In this document: positions 56,219 to 64,000 of the stretch, one piece after another
How the letters are laid out: every line of letters starts with the position of its first letter
Numbering within the stretch: the first letter of the stretch is position 1
Assembly (NCBI GenBank): GCA_003326205.1
Contig: LWTK01000036.1
Coordinates: 434,001-498,000, forward strand
DNA: 64,000 nucleotides
Direction: 5' to 3'
Source of the DNA: Nostoc sp. ATCC 43529
GTDB lineage: Bacteria; Cyanobacteriota; Cyanobacteriia; Cyanobacteriales; Nostocaceae
Program-made: the position numbers and the translations under genes
The notes under the pieces: model-generated
Seen by the model: the letters and a program-made list of their open reading frames with translations, nothing else
Told to the model about the DNA's origin: nothing
Database searches by the model: none

Positions 56219-57274
56219 TTACTTATCTCCCTCCAGCGAATGAACGAGAAATGCTAACTCGCGGACGGGTTTGGTTGTGTTGGGTGCGATTTGGTTTTGA
56301 GTGTAGCGATCGCTAATGTAATAGTTTAATTTTATTTCCAGAGCGATCGCTATTTTCTCCAACCACAAGGGATTTTGCCCAAAAGTGACGCGATTTAACA
56401 ACGGCTTCAAAAATCCCTGATGGCGGCGATGTCCCATCCGTTGATAGCGCTTCTGGAAATACCTGTCATTCATCGTCAAATGCCACTTCTGGGCGAAGTG
56501 TTCTAAACTGGCAATTTCCCAAGCATTACTCCAACGCAGCATAAAAAATGCCAGTTCTGACAATTCAAACTTCAGCCCTGGCACATAGGTAACTACCGAA
56601 GTCGGTTCGCAGTAAAAAGTGCCTCCAGCTTCAGCCACCGTCAAACAAAAATCGATGTGTTCGCGCGTACTGAGCAATTTTTCATCTAACAGCCCGATGC
56701 GCCGGAAAATCTCAGTGCGAACTAACATACAATGAAACTCGGCAAACTCGCATTGTTGGCGATGGAGTTCATTCCGTACCTCAGCAACTTTGCGATTCAC
56801 AAAGTAATGTTTTTCATATACCCGGCGTTTGATTTTAGTTTCCTTTTGTTCCACAACAATATGAGCTTCGCCACCCGCCAGATGTACTGTTTCTCCCAAA
56901 GGTTTGCCGATACAAGTCAGCGGACAGACTACAGTGGCTTTTGTTTCTTGGGCGCATTGGAGTAAGGAGTTTAGCCAACCTGGACTGACAATTACATCGT
57001 TGTCGATAAATACTAAATACTCGGTTTCAACTTGTTGTAAACCCAGGTTGCGCGCTTGATTTGGTGAAAGGTAGCGTTCTGTGCGGATTAATTGAAATTT
57101 TTTTTCTTGGGCTTGTTGTTGCAGGTAGCGGTGAATATGTTGCGGTGAACCGCCGTCTACATAAATTAAAGAAAAAGGTAGTTGGGTGTTTTGATAAATG
57201 CTTTCTAGCGATTCGCGGGTGTAACTAAATCGCTCACGCTGGGAAATAATTATAGTGATTTGTGGTTTTTTCAT
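56219..57274 (-). CDS. Glycosyltransferase family 2 protein
   Basis: The ATG at 57274 ([27 protein letters not shown]) gives 351 residues; the longer frame starts in tandem repeats. GT-A fold: nucleotide-binding start, [15 protein letters not shown] with the DxD-like Asp-Asn-Asp, and the late [27 protein letters not shown] block that holds the ED-like catalytic part. It adds sugars at the inner membrane face. It is tightly linked to the ABC exporter gene (2 nt), suggesting the sugar is exported by that pump. Confidence 0.85.
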   Translation of the reverse strand: MKKPQITIIISQRERFSYTRESLESIYQNTQLPFSLIYVDGGSPQHIHRYLQQQAQEKKFQLIRTERYLSPNQARNLGLQQVETEYLVFIDNDVIVSPGWLNSLLQCAQETKATVVCPLTCIGKPLGETVHLAGGEAHIVVEQKETKIKRRVYEKHYFVNRKVAEVRNELHRQQCEFAEFHCMLVRTEIFRRIGLLDEKLLSTREHIDFCLTVAEAGGTFYCEPTSVVTYVPGLKFELSELAFFMLRWSNAWEIASLEHFAQKWHLTMNDRYFQKRYQRMGHRRHQGFLKPLLNRVTFGQNPLWLEKIAIALEIKLNYYISDRYTQNQIAPNTTKPVRELAFLVHSLEGDK

Positions 57275-57584
57275 GGTTAATAGTAGGGAGTAGGGGATAG
57301 GCAATAGGCAATAGGCAAGAGGCAATAGGCAATAGGCAATAGGCAAGAGGCAATAGGCACAGACGGGATTAAAACAATGCGACAGACCACTTGTAGAGAC
57401 GCGATTCATCGCGTCTTGACCTTTCAAGCAGACACAATTGAGTTGCGATGCGATGCAATTGAGTTGCGATGCGATGCAATTGAGTTGCAAGTCGATGCAA
57501 TTGAGTTGCGATGCGATGCAATTGAGTTGCGATGCGATGCAATTAAGTTGCGAGGCGATGCAATTGAGTTGCGAGGCGATGCAA
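57275..57584. other. Repeat-filled gap between two glycosyltransferase genes
   Basis: Three repeat types sit in a row: GGCAATAGGCAAGAG heptamers (57296-57358), a GAGACGCGAT/ATCGCGTCT palindrome (about 57396-57416), and the 21-bp array. No gene. Confidence 0.65.
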
Positions 57585-57597
57585 TCAAGTTTGGCTA
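57434..57597. repeat. 21-bp tandem repeat array, about 8 units
   Basis: Consensus CAATTGAGTTGCGATGCGATG, distinct from the array at 39499 but of the same length. Frames stay open across it in several phases, producing false N-terminal extensions for both neighbouring frames. Confidence 0.85.
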
Positions 57598-58844
57598 ATC
57601 AATTTCTCCGCGTCCCCGCGTCCCCTCGTCCCCGCGTCAGCCCCAATTATGCCTAACAAAACTGCTTCAGATCTCCCCAAAGCTCGTTGGTAAACATTTA
57701 TCCAGTTTTGGTATTCTACTGATGGGGCAAGCTGTTGAGTTACTTTTGTTTTGGCTGCTGCGCCGAACTTTTGCCGCAGTTGTGGTTGAGTAGCTAAATA
57801 TCGCAGTCCAGCCGTTAACTCTTCTGTATTGCCGGGGTTGACTAGCAAACCGTCTACGCCGTGTTCTATAATTTCAGCGATCGCATCTACACGAGTGCCA
57901 ATTATTGCTCGGCTGGCTGACATCGCTTCCAAAAGGCTATTCGGGCAACCGTCATGCACTGAGGGAATTGCAAAAATATCCAGGTGTGGCAGATAAGCTA
58001 AAGCTTCTTGACGGCTGGTAATTCCAGTGATACACAGGCGATGCCCAATTTGACTTTGCTGTATTTGCTGCTGCCAATACTCTCGCTCTTTCTCAATAAA
58101 ATCACCTACTAGCAAAAGTGTTACATCTAACTCTTTACCCAACTCTACACAAGCATCGAGAAGAAATTCAATTCCCTTTTTGTCTCGAAACCTACCCAAT
58201 GAACCGATAACAATACCAGATAATTCCTTAACTAAAGATGGGGTGGGGAGTTGTTCAAAGTTGATGGGTGCAATGGAATTCCAAAAAGCTGATGATTTTA
58301 ACTTTACACTTGGAGCGATAATACTAGCCCTTTTGAGCAAGTCGCGACTGACAAATGTTACCCAATCAGAATTTTCTAAAATCCACGCTATTTGAGCATG
58401 GTTTTTAGGATGAAAAATATGTTTATGCAAATCATTACCACGAACGCTATTGATTATCGGAATATCATTTTCTTTAGCTAAAAGCGTGGTTACATAACCT
58501 GTCTCATTGAGAAAAAAAGCATGAAATAAGTTAAAATTGTATCTTTGATGTAAATATTTGAGTTGCAAATAAATTTCACTAAAAAAATCTTGAACTTCTG
58601 TAACATTGCTGCGAATTGCTGACTTAATGTGATGCACAAATACACCATCTTGAAGCGTTGTTGTGCAACTTGCTCGTCTGCGAATTCCATCAGAAACTAA
58701 GCGTTGTTTCGAGCGAAAAACTGCAACGTGAACTTCATAGCCGTTATCAATTAGCATCTTGGCAATTCGATGCACTGATTCACCAACACCACCAATGTCT
58801 GGGGGATATTCGAGTGTGGTAATGCAAATTTTAGTTTTATCCAT
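57585..58844 (-). CDS. Glycosyltransferase family 4 protein with repeat-encoded tail
   Basis: The ATG at 58844 (MDKTKICITTLEYPPDIGGVGESV) gives 419 residues. GT-B fold: the DIGGVGESVHRIAKML opener and the C-terminal IPSVHDGCPNSLLEAMSASRAIIGTRVDAIAEIIEHGVDGLLVNPGN donor site. The last 25 or so residues (ADAGTRGRGDAEKLISQT) derive from a GCGGGGACGCGG-type repeat next to the 21-bp array. It is one of three glycosyltransferases in a row on this strand. Confidence 0.85.
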   Translation of the reverse strand: MDKTKICITTLEYPPDIGGVGESVHRIAKMLIDNGYEVHVAVFRSKQRLVSDGIRRRASCTTTLQDGVFVHHIKSAIRSNVTEVQDFFSEIYLQLKYLHQRYNFNLFHAFFLNETGYVTTLLAKENDIPIINSVRGNDLHKHIFHPKNHAQIAWILENSDWVTFVSRDLLKRASIIAPSVKLKSSAFWNSIAPINFEQLPTPSLVKELSGIVIGSLGRFRDKKGIEFLLDACVELGKELDVTLLLVGDFIEKEREYWQQQIQQSQIGHRLCITGITSRQEALAYLPHLDIFAIPSVHDGCPNSLLEAMSASRAIIGTRVDAIAEIIEHGVDGLLVNPGNTEELTAGLRYLATQPQLRQKFGAAAKTKVTQQLAPSVEYQNWINVYQRALGRSEAVLLGIIGADAGTRGRGDAEKLISQT

Positions 58845-58983
58845 GATTTTTATGTTATGTGGGGAAGAATTCAAAACACAGAATTCAGAATTCAGAATCA
58901 ATTAAAGCCAAAATAATATTTTGACTTGTGAACTTTCTCTTCTTTATCCTAACTCCTGAATTCTGACTCCTGAATTCTGAATA

Positions 58984-60171
58984 CTAAGCAATTTGTTGCT
59001 TAACTGCAAGATTTTTTAAGATGCTTGCAGTTTTCTGAACTCCAGCAAAATCAACATTAATTTTAGTGTGTTGTTCCTTGAGATAATTAATAATTTTGAT
59101 AGCTAAATAATCAGGTTGTAAATCATGAGGATTGAGAAGTTTGACGATTCCTAAATCGCTTAACTTTTCGGCTCTGATGCTTTGTTCTCGATCTTCGTTA
59201 CCTGTAAACGGAAGAATCATAGCTCTGACACCTGTGGTTAAAATATTCATTGTGGTGTTATAGCCAGACATATTGATCGAGAGTTCTGCTTTTTTCATAT
59301 AACTTAGCAAGTAAGGAGTATAGCGTCGAATGTGGATATTTTTGCTATCTCTTGCCAGTGCTTGCAGTTCATTAAATTTTGCATCCGGGATAAATGGCCC
59401 CGTAAAAACTTGAATGTTATGTGGTAATATTTTATCTAAAAAAGGTGCTGTTTTGACTACACAATCAAGCAATTCATGACCAAATCTGCCACCTCCTACA
59501 CTCGTTAAAATCAAAGGTTTATCTGATTTCAGAATTTCTCGATCTTCATAGGTGAAAACTGGATTGTTTGGTGGTTCTTGTACTACATATCCGGTGTAAT
59601 ACACTTCACAATTGAGGTCATTGACTCTGGAAAATGTTTCTTCTAATGGAACAAACTCAGGGTCACCATGAATCAACAACATATCAAAATATTTATTGAT
59701 TAAGTTGCAAACTTTTTCTTCATGTTTAGCTTGCTTATGTTGTTTAGTAACTACAATATCTCGTAAGCTAGAAACAACTTTTGTCGAACTTTTCTTTGAT
59801 TTAGCTAATTCTAGTAAAGGAATCAATTCAAAAGAAAACCGCCTTCTCCCAAAAGGAAATAACTCGACAATCAAAATATCAGGCTGGAATTCATTAAATA
59901 TTTTCAAAAGCTGATTTTTTCTGATTTCTTTGACTTCGTTAAGACTAAAGGCATCATCCACTACTTCCAGTTCTGTAAATTGTGGATCGGTTTTAATTGC
60001 AGGCAGGTTGATAACTTCTACGCCAGCAGGAATTTCAAATCCTTGAATTATTTCACCGCCATTGATAAAACAAATTTGGAAATCTTTGGTTAAACCGCGT
60101 ACAATTTCCCTGCTGCGAACCAGATGCCCCATACCTAAAATATGTTGGCAGTAAAACATTAGACGTTTCAT
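58984..60171 (-). CDS. GT-B glycosyltransferase, MurG/GT28-like C-terminal domain
   Basis: The ATG at 60171 (MKRLMFYCQHILGMGHLVRSREI) gives 395 residues. The N-terminal GMGHLVRS and the C-terminal SINMSGYNTTMNILTTGVRAMILPF, with EDREQSIRAEKLSDLG, are typical of GT28-like C-terminal domains. The protein is clearly paralogous to the next gene upstream (MGGYNTTCEIL, QEQCIRAEHLAKLG). The sugar and acceptor are unknown. It is separated from its neighbours by about 140 bp on each side, likely part of one transcript. Confidence 0.8.
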   Translation of the reverse strand: MKRLMFYCQHILGMGHLVRSREIVRGLTKDFQICFINGGEIIQGFEIPAGVEVINLPAIKTDPQFTELEVVDDAFSLNEVKEIRKNQLLKIFNEFQPDILIVELFPFGRRRFSFELIPLLELAKSKKSSTKVVSSLRDIVVTKQHKQAKHEEKVCNLINKYFDMLLIHGDPEFVPLEETFSRVNDLNCEVYYTGYVVQEPPNNPVFTYEDREILKSDKPLILTSVGGGRFGHELLDCVVKTAPFLDKILPHNIQVFTGPFIPDAKFNELQALARDSKNIHIRRYTPYLLSYMKKAELSINMSGYNTTMNILTTGVRAMILPFTGNEDREQSIRAEKLSDLGIVKLLNPHDLQPDYLAIKIINYLKEQHTKINVDFAGVQKTASILKNLAVKQQIA

Positions 60172-60317
60172 GAAAATTTTACCTCTGTTAGTTTGGATTG
60201 AATGAATAAGTGTTAGCTTAAAAGGCAAAGATCAAAAAGCAAAATAAATATAAATATGAAATAAATATTTTTTTACTTTTGACTTCAATTCAGCACTAAA
60301 TCAGGGAATTGTTCAGG

Positions 60318-61520
60318 TTATTGGTAGCACAATGGAATCAGGCTGTTTTTTTTTGCAAGTAAGGTGGAGATATATTGGCTAATTTTGGGCAAGGCGTTGA
60401 GATTAATTTCTGGAATAGAAATCTTGGGAATATGCAGTTGTTGTAGTAGCGATCGCAGTAATATATCTGGAGTGAGATCGTTTGGATGAATAATTGCCAA
60501 AACACCTAGCTTTGCTAAGTGTTCTGCACGAATACACTGTTCTTGTGATGGCTTAATTCTAGGTACTATAACTGCTGGCTTATCCACTGTCAGAATTTCA
60601 CAAGTTGTGTTATATCCACCCATTGCTACTACCACATCTGCGGCGGCGATATAACTCATCAAATCATTGGTAAATTCGTCTATCTGCACCTGGGGATATG
60701 CAGCTGCTTTGTGTTTAAGTGCACCTTGCTGTTCTAGTGGCATTTCAGGGCCACATATAATTAAACTTCGCAGTTTATCAGGTGTAGGCAGTAATGCCAA
60801 ACTGGATAGATAAGTGTCAATTAAGCTGTAACCATCTTCACCACCACCAGGCGTAACTAAAACGAGTTTTTCTTCTTTGGTAAGTTTTAACTCACTGCGG
60901 ACTAAATTTGGGCTTTTGCATCCCAGTTCTTGACGAATGTAGCCACAAAACTCTACTTTTTGGGCAACTATTGGCGGTAATTGATATTCTTGGCGGATGT
61001 CAAAAATTTCTGGAGTTCCAACAACAAGCACGCGGTCATAAAATTTCTCAATTGCTTCGTAGTAACCGTGCTTTTGCCATTCTGGAATGATTGTATCTGG
61101 GCGATCCAAAATGTCCCGCAGTATTAAAATTAAAGGAGTTTCGGGTAATTTTGTTGCGAGATATTCGATACTAGATTTTAATTCATTACGAATACCATAG
61201 GGTTTTTTGTCTACTAGAAAGACATCTGGTTTAAAATTAGCGATCGCTGATAAAATTAATTCCGAGCGCAATTTTACTGTTTCATCAATTTCTATCCCTA
61301 AATACTTGACAGACATCTCACCTGAGATTCCTCTATTTAAGCAGGGTAACTTAATATAATCTAGTCTTTTCGGTAGCCGAAAGCTATGTAGCATTGGCGA
61401 ACCAGAAACTACTAAAATTGAAAGTTTATCAATTGAATCTAACAAGTGAGTGCATATTCCTAGCATTCTCCGAATATTACCGAGACCGAAGCCATCGTGG
61501 GAATATACCATCAGTTTCAT
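60318..61520 (-). CDS. GT-B glycosyltransferase, paralogue of the downstream gene
   Basis: A 400-residue GT28-like enzyme opening MKLMVYSHDGFGLGNIRRMLG, with VVAMGGYNTTCEILTVDKPAVIVPR and SQEQCIRAEHLAKLGVLA at the C-terminal donor domain. It is the first gene of the minus-strand run. Pairwise match to the following gene (G-Y-N-T-T, IRAExL) suggests duplication and perhaps sequential sugar additions. Donor and acceptor are unknown. The gap upstream (1.1 kb) should hold the promoter of the whole run. Confidence 0.8.
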   Translation of the reverse strand: MKLMVYSHDGFGLGNIRRMLGICTHLLDSIDKLSILVVSGSPMLHSFRLPKRLDYIKLPCLNRGISGEMSVKYLGIEIDETVKLRSELILSAIANFKPDVFLVDKKPYGIRNELKSSIEYLATKLPETPLILILRDILDRPDTIIPEWQKHGYYEAIEKFYDRVLVVGTPEIFDIRQEYQLPPIVAQKVEFCGYIRQELGCKSPNLVRSELKLTKEEKLVLVTPGGGEDGYSLIDTYLSSLALLPTPDKLRSLIICGPEMPLEQQGALKHKAAAYPQVQIDEFTNDLMSYIAAADVVVAMGGYNTTCEILTVDKPAVIVPRIKPSQEQCIRAEHLAKLGVLAIIHPNDLTPDILLRSLLQQLHIPKISIPEINLNALPKISQYISTLLAKKNSLIPLCYQ

Positions 61521-62638
61521 GGCTAAATATCCCTCAATTATTCAGTGGAGTTTGTCCTTTGAAATCAGAAAAAATTATGTATAACTCGCGCATAAATAAG
61601 TGGGTATCAAGCCAATTTGAACTGGGGTTCAGAATTTAAGAGGATATTTGAAAAGTTTTGGGCACAGGTGCTACTACACAGGCTAAGTCCGCCTCCGCGG
61701 ACTAACAGAAAATCAGGGTTTTCAAACCCAGGTCGGTGGGTTTTGTCTGTGTAGCCGCGACTTACAGTCGCCAAGGCGAGTCATAAATTAGACCTTTCAA
61801 ACAACCTCTAAAACCTCTGTCTAAACAGGTTCTCAATGTTTAATGAATGTTTTGTGAAACTTTTATGAGAATTTTCTCATAATATTTACAGCGTATTTCA
61901 CGTAAGTGAAGTACACCGATAAGGAACATATTTCCTATCAGTGTACTTCATCAAGCTGCAATCTGCTGTATGATTCCAACAACAATGGAATTCAACATAT
62001 CACTTAAATTGTAGGGTGCGTTATAGCAACACTTAACACACCATGTTTCTCAGTGTCCTGGGGCTAATTCTCACTGTCTCGAACTCCTAAATTTTTGCAT
62101 AGCCGTAACACAAGTTCTGAGGCTGAGTGTAGAGATGCAATGAATCGTATTTGTACGGAGTAGGCAATAGGGAGTAAGGATATAAGTAGAAGCCAGGAGG
62201 CAGGAGGGAAAAGCCAGTTTTTATCGGGGTTTTAAACTTTTGTCTTTTACATTTAATTATGTTTACCTACTTACTGTTGCAATGCAACTTAGTATGAAAC
62301 CGATTTATTGAAGAAGTAGCAAACCCAAATAGCCATAATTGTTTGAAACGCGCATTACTGAATCAATAGGAGATAAAACAGATGCTGTAATCGTAGATAT
62401 CGAAAATTCGTCAATATATGTTCAAATATTCTAAATATTTTCAAAAACGCTAAATATTGACCATACCTGCTCTAGGGTATTCTCATATCTAAAAAAAATA
62501 GAAGATTTTATATCTACCTTGAGAAACAAAAATGCAATTTTCAATTATGTCTCAAGATTTATGAAATCCTGACAAACAATCCCTATAGTTGGGTCTTAGG
62601 TGGTCAAACACCTGATTTTGTAAGTGAGGCCAAGAATC
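61521..62638. other. 1.1-kb gene-poor region
   Basis: Holds a GCGGACTTAGCCTGTGTAG-type repeat (61680-61790), a long hairpin at 61908-61949, and a GGCAGGAGGGAAAAG remnant near 62200. The last 150 bp are AT-rich and likely contain the promoter and leader of the double-glycine peptide gene. Confidence 0.5.
61908..61949. repeat. Long imperfect hairpin
   Basis: GAAGTACACCGATAAGGAA faces TTCCTATCAGTGTACTTC around a CATAT loop: 9-bp outer pairing plus a near-complete inner part. It is followed by ATCAAGC rather than a U-run, so a terminator role is unclear. Confidence 0.5.
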
Positions 62639-62905
62639 ATGTCATATCAAATAATTGCATCAGAGTTGCTACTCGATTTATCTGATGAGCAACAACAGCT
62701 CTTAGCTGGGGGCGTTGACTCAGAGAATAGTCGCAGTATCTACGGTCAAAACCAGGGATTTATACAAGGAACAACTAGTTCCGGTCCCCAAGGCAGCAGT
62801 TCTAATTCCCTAGCCAGTAAGAATAAGTTAATTACTGGGGCACAAGATACTCTAAGCTTGGGAGGAGAAGGTTACCCTCGTCTTTTGAAACGCTTTGCTA
62901 GGTAA
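62639..62905 (+). CDS. Small secreted-peptide precursor with double-glycine leader
   Basis: The ATG at 62639 gives 88 residues; a GAGG ribosome site lies 9 nt before. The leader shows SELLLDLSDEQQQLLAGG with Gly-Gly at 24-25, the classic processing site used by peptidase-containing ABC exporters. Hydrophobic Leu residues and the acidic DEQQ stretch before GG are typical of bacteriocin-type leaders. The 63-residue core is polar, rich in Ser, Gly and Asn, has no Cys, and ends basic (RLLKRFAR). No maturation enzyme or C39 exporter is nearby in the window. A terminator-like hairpin lies 270 bp downstream. Confidence 0.65.
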   Translation: MSYQIIASELLLDLSDEQQQLLAGGVDSENSRSIYGQNQGFIQGTTSSGPQGSSSNSLASKNKLITGAQDTLSLGGEGYPRLLKRFAR

Positions 62906-63178
62906 CTCGTACAAATCATCTGTTAAACTAGGGCGCTTCAGATAAAGCAGCTAATTGCGAGTAGTGAGTGTCAAAAATTTAAGAGTCGAGAACGAATCAA
63001 TGTTTCTATCAGACCATTGTTTGTTTCCACTCCTTTCCAGTACCAAAATCTGGAATTTTGACCCCAATAATTGATATTCCAGGTGTTAGCCTACTCTCAT
63101 CTTTGGAACACACTGCGAACTCTACTATCGTAATAGTGATAAGCAATCTAGGCGCTCAAGTTTCTTAGTTGTTAAGCT

Positions 63179-63210
63179 CTGGAATCACTTACTGATTCCA
63201 GTGCTTTTCT
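63179..63210 (+). terminator. Intrinsic terminator-like hairpin
   Basis: CTGGAATCA-CTTAC-TGATTCCAG is a perfect 9-bp stem followed by TGCTTTTCTC; the nearest upstream gene is the double-glycine peptide. Confidence 0.6.
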
Positions 63211-63925
63211 CGAATTTTCGCATTTGCATAACCCAGGAATTCGGCGAAATGCCTTCGGTAAAATGGAACTAATAACTTAGCCTCTAAAATCTTTTATTTT
63301 CAGAGGTAAGTTAAACAAGTATTTGTCACCTCTTAAGCAAAACTGCCACCTTTTCGGTCTACAGAAATAACATTAGTAACACTTCACAAAATTCTTGAAG
63401 CTTGAGTTAAATTATTCTTGCCAGCGTCACAAATTTGAGTTCTGTATTACTCTAAAATGGTGGAATAAAAACTCCAATCTTCCTAACTCGCTCATTTATC
63501 ACTATCAAAAACTCAGGTTAAGTCAGCGCTATTATCAAAATTTGCTGTTACACCAAGATGCTTTACATATCTCAAACTAATTTAGGGATAGACTCATAAG
63601 TCAGACTTTTCAAGTACTCAAGATTTAAGGATGAATTTTTACATCTTCCTTCTTCTTTGCCTAACTGAAAATCTTCAAGTTCGTAGCTATGATACTCAAA
63701 AATTCCAAAGCTTTTGTGTAATTTCCATTTTTGCACCTATAAGACTTTGGTTGAGTGCTTTTTGGAAAATTGATTCTGTAAGCAAGCAAATATCTGAAAT
63801 TTTCTGTTTTGCAAATAAAAGGGGGACAGAAGATTTTTATGACTCGCTCAATGTAAGTGAGGACTTTGAGAGAGTTTGAGCGTTCTTCTTGATTTTATAA
63901 ACGCGTTGTCGGCGTCAAAAATATG

Positions 63926-63965
63926 AAAAAGGCGATTCTAGCGCATCGCAGTGGCCTTTTTCTTC
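63926..63965 (+). terminator. Intrinsic terminator-like hairpin
   Basis: AAAAAGGC at 63926-63933 pairs with GCCTTTTT at 63954-63961, with an internal GCGAT/ATCGC option, followed by C and T residues. Confidence 0.6.
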
Positions 63966-64000
63966 CCCCTTCATTGATTATAAACAATTATAGAAAATCA

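Larger units (their letters stand above)
62906..64000. other. Gene-poor end of the window with two terminator-like hairpins
   Basis: Frames at 63395-63580 and 63631-63879 lack ribosome sites and family resemblance and are not called. Two hairpins with U-runs (63179 and 63926) show that transcripts pass through or end here; they may be small RNAs or the peptide gene's 3' region. Confidence 0.4.

Noticed and set aside
57377..57656. Plus-strand frames reading CDAIELR or MQLSCDA
   Set aside because: Product of the second 21-bp array, open in several phases; no start signal.
63395..63879. Two short frames near the right edge
   Set aside because: No ribosome site, no motif, AT-driven composition.

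Overview
The window reads as chromosomal DNA of a heterocyst-type filamentous cyanobacterium (Nostoc/Anabaena group). Reasons seen in the sequence: the HIP1 octamer GCGATCGC is scattered throughout; short tandem heptamer repeats (GGCAATA/TTGCCTA types) and REP-like palindromes fill the gaps, as is known for Nostocales; and several genes belong to families known mainly from cyanobacteria and chloroplasts (Ycf51, Tab2/Atab2, a lactate/glycolate-oxidase type enzyme, large CHAT-TPR and kinase-WD40 proteins). No transposase, prophage, rRNA or CRISPR array was seen.

Layout. 1-4.2 kb: the start of an ArsR-type repressor (cut by the window edge), a metallophosphoesterase, a 56-residue membrane peptide, and a translationally coupled pair (iron-type dehydrogenase and PLP aminotransferase). 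4.9-13 kb (minus strand): ycf51, a 1018-residue TPR-CHAT protein next to a Tat-exported caspase-fold protease, an O-antigen-ligase-like membrane protein carrying an in-frame repeat insertion, and a YaaW-type protein. 13-23.6 kb (plus strand): ComFB-like and SIMPL proteins, a glyoxalase-fold protein, a bestrophin-type channel, murA (probably starting at ATT), an M48 protease, an Rpn/DUF4351-type protein, an L-lactate-oxidase-like flavoenzyme and tRNA-Leu(CAA).

24-28.5 kb: a small envelope-sugar island (WecG/TagA glycosyltransferase, polysaccharide pyruvyltransferase, MurB-like flavoprotein), then tRNA-Gln(UUG). 28.5-45 kb: mostly housekeeping and membrane genes, including alanine-glyoxylate aminotransferase, HPP, DUF1499, DUF1345, ChaB, a type II NADH dehydrogenase, a HAD hydrolase, Tab2, PmbA/TldD and a ClC-CBS-USP fusion, plus two tiny single-helix membrane proteins. 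45.6-61.5 kb: a polysaccharide-assembly region, almost all on the minus strand, with six glycosyltransferases, a Wzy/ligase-type polymerase, an ABC exporter, a Ser/Thr kinase with WD40 propeller and a secreted PPC-domain protein. 61.5-64 kb is gene-poor and holds one small protein with a double-glycine leader, the best candidate for a secreted peptide.

How the parts fit: most of the accessory content concerns the cell surface. Two loci build or modify glycans, and a small exported-peptide gene lies beyond the larger one. The CHAT/caspase pair is a separate candidate signalling or defence module. Repeats have entered or extended several reading frames; for these, shorter starts are given and repeat-encoded tails are noted. 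All functional calls come from reading motifs by eye; no database search was run.
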